36,653 bases of DNA from an uncultured Pseudomonadota bacterium (lineage in GTDB: Bacteria; Myxococcota_A; Bradymonadia; Bradymonadales; GCA-2716585): contig CAKZKQ010000289.1 of NCBI GenBank assembly GCA_937123825.1, positions 1 through 36,653 on the forward strand. Direction: 5' to 3'. Shown here piece by piece: positions 17,000 through 25,065 of this stretch. The translations under genes were made by a program, and so were the position numbers. Each line of letters starts with the position of its first letter. Within the stretch, counting starts at the first letter, position 1. The notes under the pieces are model-generated. The model saw only the letters and a list, made by a program, of their open reading frames with translations. It was not told where the DNA came from and made no database searches.

Positions 17000-18913
17000 A
17001 TGGAGTTGCTGACACCGCTGGGACTGATCGCGCTGGTGGGCGTGCCGGCAATCATCGCCCTCTATATCCTGCGTCAGCGCAAGCCGCCCAGAGTCGTGGG
17101 CTCGCTGTGGCTGTGGCAGCAGGCCCACGTGGAGATCTCGCGCGGGCGCCCCTGGGAGAAGTTTCGCCCCTCGGCGCTGCTATGGCTCCAGTTGCTGGCC
17201 ATGATCGCCCTGGCGCTGGCCCTCTCGCGCCCGGCGTGTGTCACCGTGGGCAACCAGGGCGAGCGGGCTGTGTTGGTCCTGGATGGCTCGGCCAGCATGG
17301 CGGCCACCGACGTGTCGCCCAGTCGCTGGGGGCAGGCGTTGGAGCGCGCGCGCCAGACCGTCGAGAACACCCCGGACACCACCGAGATCGCGCTGCTGGT
17401 CTCGGGGCGGCTGACCCGCGTGGCCGAACCCTTTACCCGCGACCGACAACGCCTCCTGGCGCGGCTCGATGCCCTGGAAGAGCAGGGGCCGGACGCCACC
17501 TCGGGGGACATCAACGAGGCGCTTTTGTTGGCGTTGCAGCTTGGCGGCGACGATGGACCGCGCGACGTGGTGCTCTTTTCGGATGGGGCGTTTGACCAGC
17601 GCCGCCTGCCGCCGCTGGGGCAACTGGAGTTGTCTTACGTGGGGGTCGGTCAACACTCGGCCAACCTGGCCATCACCACCTTTGAGCTGCGGCGCGCCGC
17701 TGGCCAACGCTTTGGCACCTCGGCGCTGTGTGTGGTGACCAACACGGGCGATCTTCGCCTGGGAGGCCACCTGCAAATCAGCGTCGAAGGCAGGATTCTG
17801 GAGGCGCGGCGCGTTGAGCTTGACCCAGGCGCGGCCACCACGATCAGCGTGCCGATTTCGGCCGATGAGGGCCGCGTCACCGCGCGGCTCCAGCCCCTTG
17901 AGACAGACGACCCCCAGGCCAAAGACTGGCTGGCGACCGACAACGAGGCCTTTGCCGTCATTGCCCCGGAAGAGCCCGTCAAGGTCCTCCTGGTGGGACA
18001 AAGCCCGTTGGTGGAGCGCGCTCTGGCGGCCAACGCGCGCCTTGAGGTCACCTCCACCACCCCCGAGGGCTTTACCGGGTCCAACGAAGGGGCCGACGTG
18101 GTGGTTTTTGCGGGCAACTTCCCCAAAACCATCCCTTCTGGGCGCTTTTTGGTCCTGGGTCTGCCCGCCGACAACCCGCTGGCCCCGCACGTTGGGGAGC
18201 CGCTGGCAAACCCGGTGATCGCGTCCTGGGATCAAAGTCACCCGGCGCTGCTGCACCTGGACCTGACCCAGGTCCGCTTTGGAGAAGTCCCCAGGGTCAA
18301 GCCGCTCAGCGCCCTGGTGCCCGTGGCAGAGTTTCAAGGCGAGGGCGGCCCTGCGCTGCTGGCGGGCAAAACCCCGTCGTGGCGCGCGTTGGTGTGGACA
18401 GCGCCGCTCTTGCGCAGCGATCTGCCCTTGCGGGTGGTCTTTCCCATCTTCCTTTACAACGCCATTGGGTGGCTGAGCCCTGGCGGCGAGCAGGATCCAG
18501 GGCGCACGCTGGCCTCGGGCACCCCGCTGGCCATCCCCGCGCGCCCAGAAGACACCATCGAGATCAGCTCGCCCAAAGGCGCCGCCGCCCTCGACCATAA
18601 AGTCACCGACGCCGACACTGACGGCGTCTATTTGCACAACGATACCGGGGCAACGGGCTTTTATCGGGCCGCAGTGCGCCGCAAGGGGCTGAACCAGGGC
18701 ACGTTGGACTTTGGGGTCTCGCTGGTGGACGCCAACGAGTCGACCATCACCCCCAGAACGCGCCTGGAGACCCCTCGGGGCGGTGCCATTGAGGGCCAGG
18801 GTCAGGTCAGTCACATCGAAGAGCAGTTGTCGTGGCTGCTCTACCTTTTGTTTGGAGTCATGGCCGTGGAATGGCTCCTTTACCTCTTCCGCGCCCGTCG
18901 CGGACGCGCCTAA
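17000..18913 (+). CDS. BatA-like VWA membrane protein
   Basis: Protein of 637 residues with the N-terminal BatA-type membrane hairpin: segments at about 6-24 (LIALVGVPAIIALYIL) and 59-77 (ALLWLQLLAMIALALALSRP). A VWA domain follows (about 88-230), with the metal-site motif LVLDGSASM (DGSAS). A beta-rich middle region is next, and a last membrane helix lies near the C-terminus (LLYLLFGVMAVEWLLYLF) before a basic tail. The VWA domain should face the periplasm or cytoplasm depending on hairpin topology; family members are anchored in the inner membrane. The gene starts 4 bp after DUF58 and stops 13 bp before the next VWA gene. It differs from classic BatA (about 330 residues) by its extra C-terminal half. 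A partner of the following VWA protein is likely. Confidence 0.85.
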   Translation: MELLTPLGLIALVGVPAIIALYILRQRKPPRVVGSLWLWQQAHVEISRGRPWEKFRPSALLWLQLLAMIALALALSRPACVTVGNQGERAVLVLDGSASMAATDVSPSRWGQALERARQTVENTPDTTEIALLVSGRLTRVAEPFTRDRQRLLARLDALEEQGPDATSGDINEALLLALQLGGDDGPRDVVLFSDGAFDQRRLPPLGQLELSYVGVGQHSANLAITTFELRRAAGQRFGTSALCVVTNTGDLRLGGHLQISVEGRILEARRVELDPGAATTISVPISADEGRVTARLQPLETDDPQAKDWLATDNEAFAVIAPEEPVKVLLVGQSPLVERALAANARLEVTSTTPEGFTGSNEGADVVVFAGNFPKTIPSGRFLVLGLPADNPLAPHVGEPLANPVIASWDQSHPALLHLDLTQVRFGEVPRVKPLSALVPVAEFQGEGGPALLAGKTPSWRALVWTAPLLRSDLPLRVVFPIFLYNAIGWLSPGGEQDPGRTLASGTPLAIPARPEDTIEISSPKGAAALDHKVTDADTDGVYLHNDTGATGFYRAAVRRKGLNQGTLDFGVSLVDANESTITPRTRLETPRGGAIEGQGQVSHIEEQLSWLLYLLFGVMAVEWLLYLFRARRGRA

Positions 18914-18926
18914 AGGGAGGGAGGAC

Positions 18927-21716
18927 GTGGATTTGACGCTCCAACAACCCTGGGCGCTGGTGCTCTTGCTGGCCGTGCCGGTCTACATTGTGGCGGCGTG
19001 GCGGCTGGGCGCCCTGGAGCACCGCCTGGGACGAACGGCCACCGCCATCAGGGCGGTGGGGGTGACGCTGCTGGTGCTGTCGATCGCCCAGTTGGCGCTC
19101 CTGCGCCACCACGATGAGCTGGCGGTGATCTTTGTGGTCGATGGATCGCGCTCCATTGGGGCGCCAGGCCAGAGCGCCACGGGCGGCAGTCAAAAGGCGC
19201 AGACCTTTGTGGCCGACGCGCTCAAAGCCAGGCCAGAAAAGGACATGGCGGGGGTGGTGGTCTTTGGCCAGAACCCCGAAATCGAGACCATGGTCCGGCC
19301 CGATCCCTCGCAGCCGCTGTGGGCCGCGCGGCCAGAGTCGGGCGGCACCGACATTGAGGCCGCTTTGCGGCTGGCGCTGGCGTCATTTCCACCCGACACG
19401 CACCGCCGCCTGGTGGTCTTGAGCGACGGGATCGAGACCCACGGGCAAGCCGCCCAGCAGGCGGTGATCGCCCGAGAACTGGGCGTGCCGATCGACGTCG
19501 TCCCGCTGGAGACCATCAACAACGGCCCCGACATCATCGCCGAGGCGCTCATCGCCCCGCCCACCGTCGAGGTGGATCGCCCCTTTGACCTGCGCTTTCA
19601 GATCCGCTCACCGCAACAAACCAACGGCAAGCTGCGCCTCTATCGGGGTGACGAGTTGCTGGGCGAGACCGAGGTGAGCCTGCGTCAGGGGTTGGACGTG
19701 CTGACCTTGCCCCAGACGCTCTCTGAGCCTGGTCTGCACCGCTTCCGGGCCGTCATCGACGCCCAACCCGACGGCGAAAGCCGCAACAACGAGGTCCGCA
19801 CCACGGTTCAGGTCGGGGGACAGCCCACGGTGCTTGTGTTGGAGGGTTATGGCGACGCCTCGGCGGCGTTGGTGGCCTCGTTGCAGCAAAACGGCCTGTC
19901 GGTCACCAGCGGCGACGCCAGCGACATGCCCGACACCCTTGAGGGCATGGCCCAGTACGACGTCATCATGCTCAGCGACATCCCCGGCACCGAGATGTCT
20001 CGCCTGCAAATGCGCGCCCTGGAGCAATACGTAACCGATTTGGGCAAGGGATTGATCATGCTTGGCGGCGACCAGTCTTTTGGCCTCGGCGGGTATTATA
20101 AGACGCCCGTTGAGCGCACCTTGCCGGTCAAAATGACGCGCAAAGCCCAGGTTCAGATCCCCTCACAGGGCATCGCCATGGCCATTGACCGCTCGGGCTC
20201 GATGGCGGGCATGCGGGGGGTCAGCAAGATGGAGCTGGCCAAAGAGGCCGCCGTGGCCGTGGTCGAGTTGATGAACGCCGACAAGGACGAGCTGGGCGTG
20301 GTGGGCTTTGACAGCTTTGCCTCCTGGGTGGTGCCCTACAACGCGCTGCGCGACAAGGACGAGGTCATCCGGCGCATTGGGACACTGCGCGCTGGGGGCG
20401 GCACCGACATCTACGCGGGCCTCAAGGCCGCTTACCGCGGCATCAGCGGCGGAAACGCGCGGATCAAGCACATCATCCTGCTCTCGGATGGGGTCTCCAA
20501 CCCGGCGGACTTGCCGGGGCTGGCCAAGGAGCTGCGCGCCGACGGCATTACGCTGACCACCGTCTCCATCGGCGCCGACAGCGATCGTTTTACGATGGAG
20601 ACTCTGGCCAAGCTCGGCGGCGGCCGCTACTACGAGACCGAGAGCGCCGACGCGATCCCCCAGATCTTCACCCGCGAGACCATGCTCTCCAGCCGAAACT
20701 TCCTGGTGGAGGAGTCTTTTGCGCCCATGCTGGGCGACAACTCGGACGTGCTCAAGGGCATCGACGCGCTGCCCCTGCTCGACGGCTATGTGGCCACGAG
20801 CGCCAAGTCCAGAGCCACGGTGGCGCTGCTGACACCCAAAGGCGAGCCGCTGATGGCCCACTGGCGCAAGGGCCTGGGCAAGTCGATGGCCTTTACCAGC
20901 GACGCCAAGGGGCGCTGGGCCGGGGCCTGGTTGGCCGATCCGACGCTCTACACGCGCTTCTGGGTGCAGGCCGTCCGCTGGACCAGCCAGACGGGGGCCA
21001 ACAACACGCTGGCGCTGGCCACCTCGATGCGCGGTGGGACACTGACGCTGACCGTCGATGCGCTCGACGACGAGCGCTGGAGGGACGGGGCCACAACCGT
21101 GGCCACGGTCGTGTCTCCCGATGGGCAGCGCCGCGAGGTCCCGCTGCGACAGGTGGCGCCCGGGCGCTACCGCGCCGAGGTCGATGCTTCTGCCGAGGGG
21201 ACCTACTACGTCTCGGCGGTTCAGAGCGCCGACGGTGAAGAGTTGGGGCGCGCCGTGCGCGAATTGCACCGGGCCTATTCTCCCGAATTTGCCCCGGCCC
21301 ACACAGGCGCGCCGGTCTTGCAAGAGTTGGCCGGGGTCACGGGAGGCGTCTACGGCGCCAAGCCCCAGGAGATCTGGAAACGCCCCGACACCCCGCTGAC
21401 GACCCCCAGGCCATTGACGCCGTACTTGTTGGCGGCGCTGGCGCTCTTGTGGCTGCTGGACGTGGCCCACCGACGCTTTGAAGGTTGGCGTCCACCGGGC
21501 AAGCCCACACCCGCGCCCGATGCGACGGCAGCGGGGCTCCCTGCCCCGGTCCGCGCCGCGGTGCCAGGGCCTCGGCCACCCAGCACGCCCCAAACCCCGT
21601 CTCCGGTCTCCAAGCCCGAAGCGATCGCCGCGCCACAGGCCTCCGAGGCTCCCAAAGAACGGGCCTTCACAAGCCGTTTGTTGGACGCCAAGCGTCGCGG
21701 ACGCAAAAAGAAGTGA
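18927..21716 (+). CDS. large membrane protein: VWA, GATase-like, VWA
   Basis: Protein of 929 residues. Two membrane segments (about 9-26 and 40-60) are followed by a first VWA domain with motif VVDGSRSIG (D72). Residues about 300-405 look like a class I glutamine-amidotransferase-type fold. They carry YDVIMLSDIPGTEMSRLQM and LIMLGGDQSFGLGGYY; no catalytic Cys is evident. A second VWA domain follows with motif AIDRSGSMAG (D421). A membrane helix near the end (LLAALALLWLLD) leads to a Pro-rich, basic cytoplasmic-type tail. The GTG at 18927 is chosen because GGGAGG lies 6 nt upstream and the frame then opens directly into the first hydrophobic segment; no ATG is suitable. It follows the BatA-like gene by 13 bp. 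Similar proteins occur in Myxococcota and Planctomycetes with unknown function. Confidence 0.82.
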   Translation: MDLTLQQPWALVLLLAVPVYIVAAWRLGALEHRLGRTATAIRAVGVTLLVLSIAQLALLRHHDELAVIFVVDGSRSIGAPGQSATGGSQKAQTFVADALKARPEKDMAGVVVFGQNPEIETMVRPDPSQPLWAARPESGGTDIEAALRLALASFPPDTHRRLVVLSDGIETHGQAAQQAVIARELGVPIDVVPLETINNGPDIIAEALIAPPTVEVDRPFDLRFQIRSPQQTNGKLRLYRGDELLGETEVSLRQGLDVLTLPQTLSEPGLHRFRAVIDAQPDGESRNNEVRTTVQVGGQPTVLVLEGYGDASAALVASLQQNGLSVTSGDASDMPDTLEGMAQYDVIMLSDIPGTEMSRLQMRALEQYVTDLGKGLIMLGGDQSFGLGGYYKTPVERTLPVKMTRKAQVQIPSQGIAMAIDRSGSMAGMRGVSKMELAKEAAVAVVELMNADKDELGVVGFDSFASWVVPYNALRDKDEVIRRIGTLRAGGGTDIYAGLKAAYRGISGGNARIKHIILLSDGVSNPADLPGLAKELRADGITLTTVSIGADSDRFTMETLAKLGGGRYYETESADAIPQIFTRETMLSSRNFLVEESFAPMLGDNSDVLKGIDALPLLDGYVATSAKSRATVALLTPKGEPLMAHWRKGLGKSMAFTSDAKGRWAGAWLADPTLYTRFWVQAVRWTSQTGANNTLALATSMRGGTLTLTVDALDDERWRDGATTVATVVSPDGQRREVPLRQVAPGRYRAEVDASAEGTYYVSAVQSADGEELGRAVRELHRAYSPEFAPAHTGAPVLQELAGVTGGVYGAKPQEIWKRPDTPLTTPRPLTPYLLAALALLWLLDVAHRRFEGWRPPGKPTPAPDATAAGLPAPVRAAVPGPRPPSTPQTPSPVSKPEAIAAPQASEAPKERAFTSRLLDAKRRGRKKK

Positions 21717-21833
21717 GCCCGGTCAAGCTTGCACAAGGCTGACGCTGCGGCTTTGGGCGTCCCAATCAAAACACATCGGTCCAAGTTCGGACTCGCAAGT
21801 GGTGACGTTGGCCACACTGCTGACTTGGGTTTT
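21717..21833. other. convergent intergenic region
   Basis: These 117 bp lie between the ends of the VWA operon and the globin/TPR operon. I see only weak pairings (for example GCTGA and TCAGC around 21820-21838) and no convincing terminator. No gene is apparent. Confidence 0.3.
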
Positions 21834-23075
21834 TCAGCCAAAGAGCTTCTTGATCCAGGACGAGGAGGGGTCTCGGCCGTTGGTCATGGGGCTGCTCAGT
21901 TCCTGAAGGGCCTGGCTGGCTTCGTAGCAGCTTGCGTCGGCGTAGCGGGCGCGGCGGTAGAACTCGGTGGCGCGCTCAAAGTCGCCCTCCACGCGCAGCA
22001 AGTTGCCCATCAGGAGGTTGAGCGTCGCTTCGTCTTTGGAGCAGCGCTCGGCGCCGGTGCCCAGCGACGAGAAGAGGCGTTTGAAGACCTTGAGGAACTC
22101 GGCGCGCGGCAGCACCCCCAACTTAAAGCCAGCCCAAGCGTAGTAGGCCTTGTAGGCGATCTTGTCGGGGTCTTTGTGCATGGCCCGCTTGAAATCCTCC
22201 AGCGCGCGGCGCCACTGCTGCGAGTTGAGCATGGAGCGGCCGTGCTCAAAGTACTTGGAGGCGGGGGTGACGCGCGGTTTGGAGACCAACGCCTCCAGGC
22301 TTTGCGGCTTCTGCCCCAGCGCGGGCATGGGCTGGGTGCGCATCGACGGCGCACGCCCTGCGGGCTGACGCGCAGGCGGCGGCGCGCTCTTTTTGGACGG
22401 ACTCTGGAGGTGCTCGGGCAAGTTGACGGCCTTAAAGCCGGGGTTGGTGCCCAGGACAATCTCCCTGGAGTGGCGGCGGCTGCGCTTGATCTCGCCCGAC
22501 TTGATCCGTCGCGGGCGCACCGGGAGCGTTTCATCGCGGATGGGCGGGCGCGTGCGGGCTTCGGAGGGCCCGCTGTAACCAACGTGATGGTGCGGGGGAG
22601 ATGTGGAGTCGAGGCCGCTGGGGCGCGAGCCAAACCAGGCCTTGGGGGTCTCGGTGCTGCCGGCGCACTCGCGCAGGACCTTGTGGGACAGGTGGGCGTA
22701 GAGCAGCTCCACGGCGTCGCGGCTGGTGTCACCCCACTGCCCCATCACCGCTTCCTCCAGAACATCCAGCATCGCCAGGCCGACATCCTCCATGCCTCGC
22801 TGTCCCACCGAGGTCCACAGGTGAGACTTGATGAAGCTGTGCACGGCCATCCCCAGCTTGTCGGACTGATTCAGGCTCTGGGTCATGACCAGCAGCACAG
22901 CGCCAACTTCTCGGGCGTAGGCGCGGAAGTTCTCAGGGCGGCGCGTGAGGAACTCGGGGTGGCGCTTAAAGAGCAGCTCATGAAAGCGTGCGGTGAGCAT
23001 CGCCTCTGTGTTGCGCTCAGAGGATAAGTGAACGGCTTTGCGCGGGGCGTGTTGTCGAGTGGTCGTCGGGGCCAT
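21834..23075 (-). CDS. globin-like protein with C-terminal TPR repeats
   Basis: Protein of 413 residues, last in its operon. Residues about 20-135 resemble a bacterial single-domain globin. The line RFHELLFKRHPEF is followed later by KSHLWTSVGQRGMEDVG, which aligns with the proximal-histidine region of such globins, making H85 the likely haem ligand. The usual CD1 phenylalanine is not clear, so haem binding is uncertain. A Pro/Ser/Arg-rich linker follows, then TPR-like helices (about 285-400; YFEHGRSMLNSQQWRRAL). The end is SSSWIKKLFG, like the end of the preceding gene's product. The ATG at 23075 has GGAG 6 nt upstream; an upstream ATG at 23147 lacks a ribosome site. No signal peptide. A sensor or adaptor role is inferred only. 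Confidence 0.6.
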   Translation of the reverse strand: MAPTTTRQHAPRKAVHLSSERNTEAMLTARFHELLFKRHPEFLTRRPENFRAYAREVGAVLLVMTQSLNQSDKLGMAVHSFIKSHLWTSVGQRGMEDVGLAMLDVLEEAVMGQWGDTSRDAVELLYAHLSHKVLRECAGSTETPKAWFGSRPSGLDSTSPPHHHVGYSGPSEARTRPPIRDETLPVRPRRIKSGEIKRSRRHSREIVLGTNPGFKAVNLPEHLQSPSKKSAPPPARQPAGRAPSMRTQPMPALGQKPQSLEALVSKPRVTPASKYFEHGRSMLNSQQWRRALEDFKRAMHKDPDKIAYKAYYAWAGFKLGVLPRAEFLKVFKRLFSSLGTGAERCSKDEATLNLLMGNLLRVEGDFERATEFYRRARYADASCYEASQALQELSSPMTNGRDPSSSWIKKLFG

Positions 23076-23184
23076 GACTCTCTCCGGCGAGGGTGCGACG
23101 GACAAGGGCTTTGAAAAGAGGCTTATGCAAGCCATCCCTTGATCCATCGGAAGTCACGGCGAGTACTTGAACGCCTTGATGCGA
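23076..23184. other. short intergenic gap inside the globin operon
   Basis: A 109-bp gap between two genes read on the minus strand. It includes the ribosome binding site (GGAG) for the downstream globin/TPR gene. No promoter or terminator is recognised, so co-transcription is likely. Confidence 0.3.
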
Positions 23185-25065
23185 TCAGCGTTTTTTTGAA
23201 AAGAGCCGCTCGATCCAGGACTGGTTGTTCTCTTCGTTGTTGCGCATGTGGTGGAGCCGCACTTCGCGTTTGGCCTCGACACAGTCGGGATCGTTCTTGG
23301 CGGCAAGCTCAAAATACTTCAGCGCCTCTTCTTCGGCCTCTTCGGCGCGAGAGATCCTGGCCAGCGACAAATAGATCTGAGCGCGGGCCTTGCCGCTGGG
23401 GGCGTCGGTCCCGGTGATCGCTTTGAGCTTTTGGTGAAGTTCCTTTTGAATCCGGGCCATGCGCAGCAACTCGCGCTGGTATTTCAGCCAGGACATGAAC
23501 GACTGATATTCGACGTTGTCGGGGGCCAGTTCCAGGGCACGGGTGACGGCCTTGAAGGACTTGTCGAGCTTCTTGGTCTCGGCCATCCGCTGGGCGTACT
23601 TGAAGTGCTCGGCGTGATCATCGCCCGTGGGTTCTTTGAGCTTGTCCAGCGGCGAGCGCCGCCAGCCAGGCGGCCGCTTCAAGGGCCGCTTTTTGAGCGG
23701 CGGGGGTTTGAGGGCCGCGGCTTGGGGCGCAGGGCTCTTGCTAGGGGTTTTCTTGGCGGCGGGCTTTTTGGCGGGCGGCGTGCTTGGTGGTTTGGGTTTT
23801 GCTGAGGGTGCGGGGGTCACGATCGGGGTTTTATCGACCGGGTGGGACACCTTGGTATGTTTGATGTGGCGCGCCTTGCGGATGTTGGACCTGGAAGGGG
23901 TTGGTTGGGGCGCAGGCTTTGCCTCAGCAGTGGGCGTGGTGCCGATCGCTTTGGCGACATCTTTGTGGCGCTTGCGTCGGGGTCCGCTGGGGGTTTGGGC
24001 GGCAGGCACCGAAGAGGCGCTTGCTTTCTCACACTCCAAGAGCATCTGGTAGCACCACGACAAGCGCTCAATGTCGAGCCCCTCGCCCGATCGGGTGCCG
24101 GGCAGTGTGGTGGCGGCCAACTGCATGAAGCGTTGGTTGACGGCGTTGACCCCGCAGCCGGGGGTAAGGCCCATCATGATGTAAGCACGCTGGGGGGTCA
24201 GCGCCTGGCGCCGCGTGTTGCGCCGCACTTCGCGGTCGTTTTCCACACGGCGCGCGTCGCGGGCCAGTTTTTGGTGGCGCTCGGCGCGGCGCTTGGTGCT
24301 CTTGCGGCGCTCATCGGCGCGCGGAGTGCCCTGCCCTGGTCCGCGCAGGTTGGTGTAGACCACCTCAACGCTCAGGCAAGGTTGGGGTCGGGTGATGAGC
24401 ATGTGTGTGCCAAGCGCAAAACACACCGCAGCCAGCGCCCCTCGGATGTCGCTGAAGGTGTTTTGCAGCACCTTTTCGAGCGTCATGCGTCCGGTGCACA
24501 GCGCCGCGACGCGCTGGAGCACTTCGGGTGAGCCCAGGGCCTTGAGGTGAGTTGCGGTCCACTGGGTGCGGACGGGATAAGCGCGAAAGTCGGCGGTCAG
24601 GCTCTGGGCGATGTGGTTGACGGCGGCGTGGCGCGCGATCCCTTCGTAGAGGAGCCGCAGCGGCTCTCCGAAGCCTCCAAAACGCTCAGGGCGCGGGAAA
24701 CTCTCCAGATCCAGGCGGTAGCTGCCACTTTGCCAGGAAAAGACGTGGAGCAGGGCTTTGCGGGCCAGATCCACTTCAAGGCGCGTGGTGCCAAAGATGC
24801 CGTCGAGGACCTCGACAAAGATGCGCTGGTCGTTGTTGTGCAGTTCCAGCGTGCCGGTCCACTTGATGGTGGCCAAATCGTAGAGCAGCGCCACCAGACC
24901 GCGTTCGATCAGATCGCCGTATTGGCTGCGGTCCAGGTCGATCTCGACCCGAACATTTTGCAACGGCTCGGGATTGGGGGTTTTGGGTGGTGCTTGAAGC
25001 GGCGAGGGGGTGTGTTCAGCTTGAACGGTTTGCCGCCGAGGCGGCGCGCGTCGCACGGGGCGCAA
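23185..25065 (-). CDS. DUF4388, J-like and TPR protein
   Basis: Protein of up to 626 residues. Residues about 38-235 resemble DUF4388 (PatA-type), with WTGTLELHNNDQRIFVEVLDG; such domains are common in Myxococcota signalling proteins. A basic stretch (about 245-295) is followed by a J-domain-like segment, AYIMMGLTPGCGVNAVNQRF (from about 299). Its expected HPD is replaced by LPG, so it should not activate Hsp70 in the usual way. A Lys/Pro-rich linker comes next, then TPR helices (about 490-605; FKYAQRMAETKKLDKSFKAV). It ends NNQSWIERLFSKKR. The start is uncertain. There is no ATG; TTG at 25065 or TTG at 24963 are the options, both inside the upstream globin gene (157 or 55 bp overlap). A frameshift joining it to the upstream globin-like protein is another reading. 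Confidence 0.65.
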   Translation of the reverse strand: MRPVRRAPPRRQTVQAEHTPSPLQAPPKTPNPEPLQNVRVEIDLDRSQYGDLIERGLVALLYDLATIKWTGTLELHNNDQRIFVEVLDGIFGTTRLEVDLARKALLHVFSWQSGSYRLDLESFPRPERFGGFGEPLRLLYEGIARHAAVNHIAQSLTADFRAYPVRTQWTATHLKALGSPEVLQRVAALCTGRMTLEKVLQNTFSDIRGALAAVCFALGTHMLITRPQPCLSVEVVYTNLRGPGQGTPRADERRKSTKRRAERHQKLARDARRVENDREVRRNTRRQALTPQRAYIMMGLTPGCGVNAVNQRFMQLAATTLPGTRSGEGLDIERLSWCYQMLLECEKASASSVPAAQTPSGPRRKRHKDVAKAIGTTPTAEAKPAPQPTPSRSNIRKARHIKHTKVSHPVDKTPIVTPAPSAKPKPPSTPPAKKPAAKKTPSKSPAPQAAALKPPPLKKRPLKRPPGWRRSPLDKLKEPTGDDHAEHFKYAQRMAETKKLDKSFKAVTRALELAPDNVEYQSFMSWLKYQRELLRMARIQKELHQKLKAITGTDAPSGKARAQIYLSLARISRAEEAEEEALKYFELAAKNDPDCVEAKREVRLHHMRNNEENNQSWIERLFSKKR

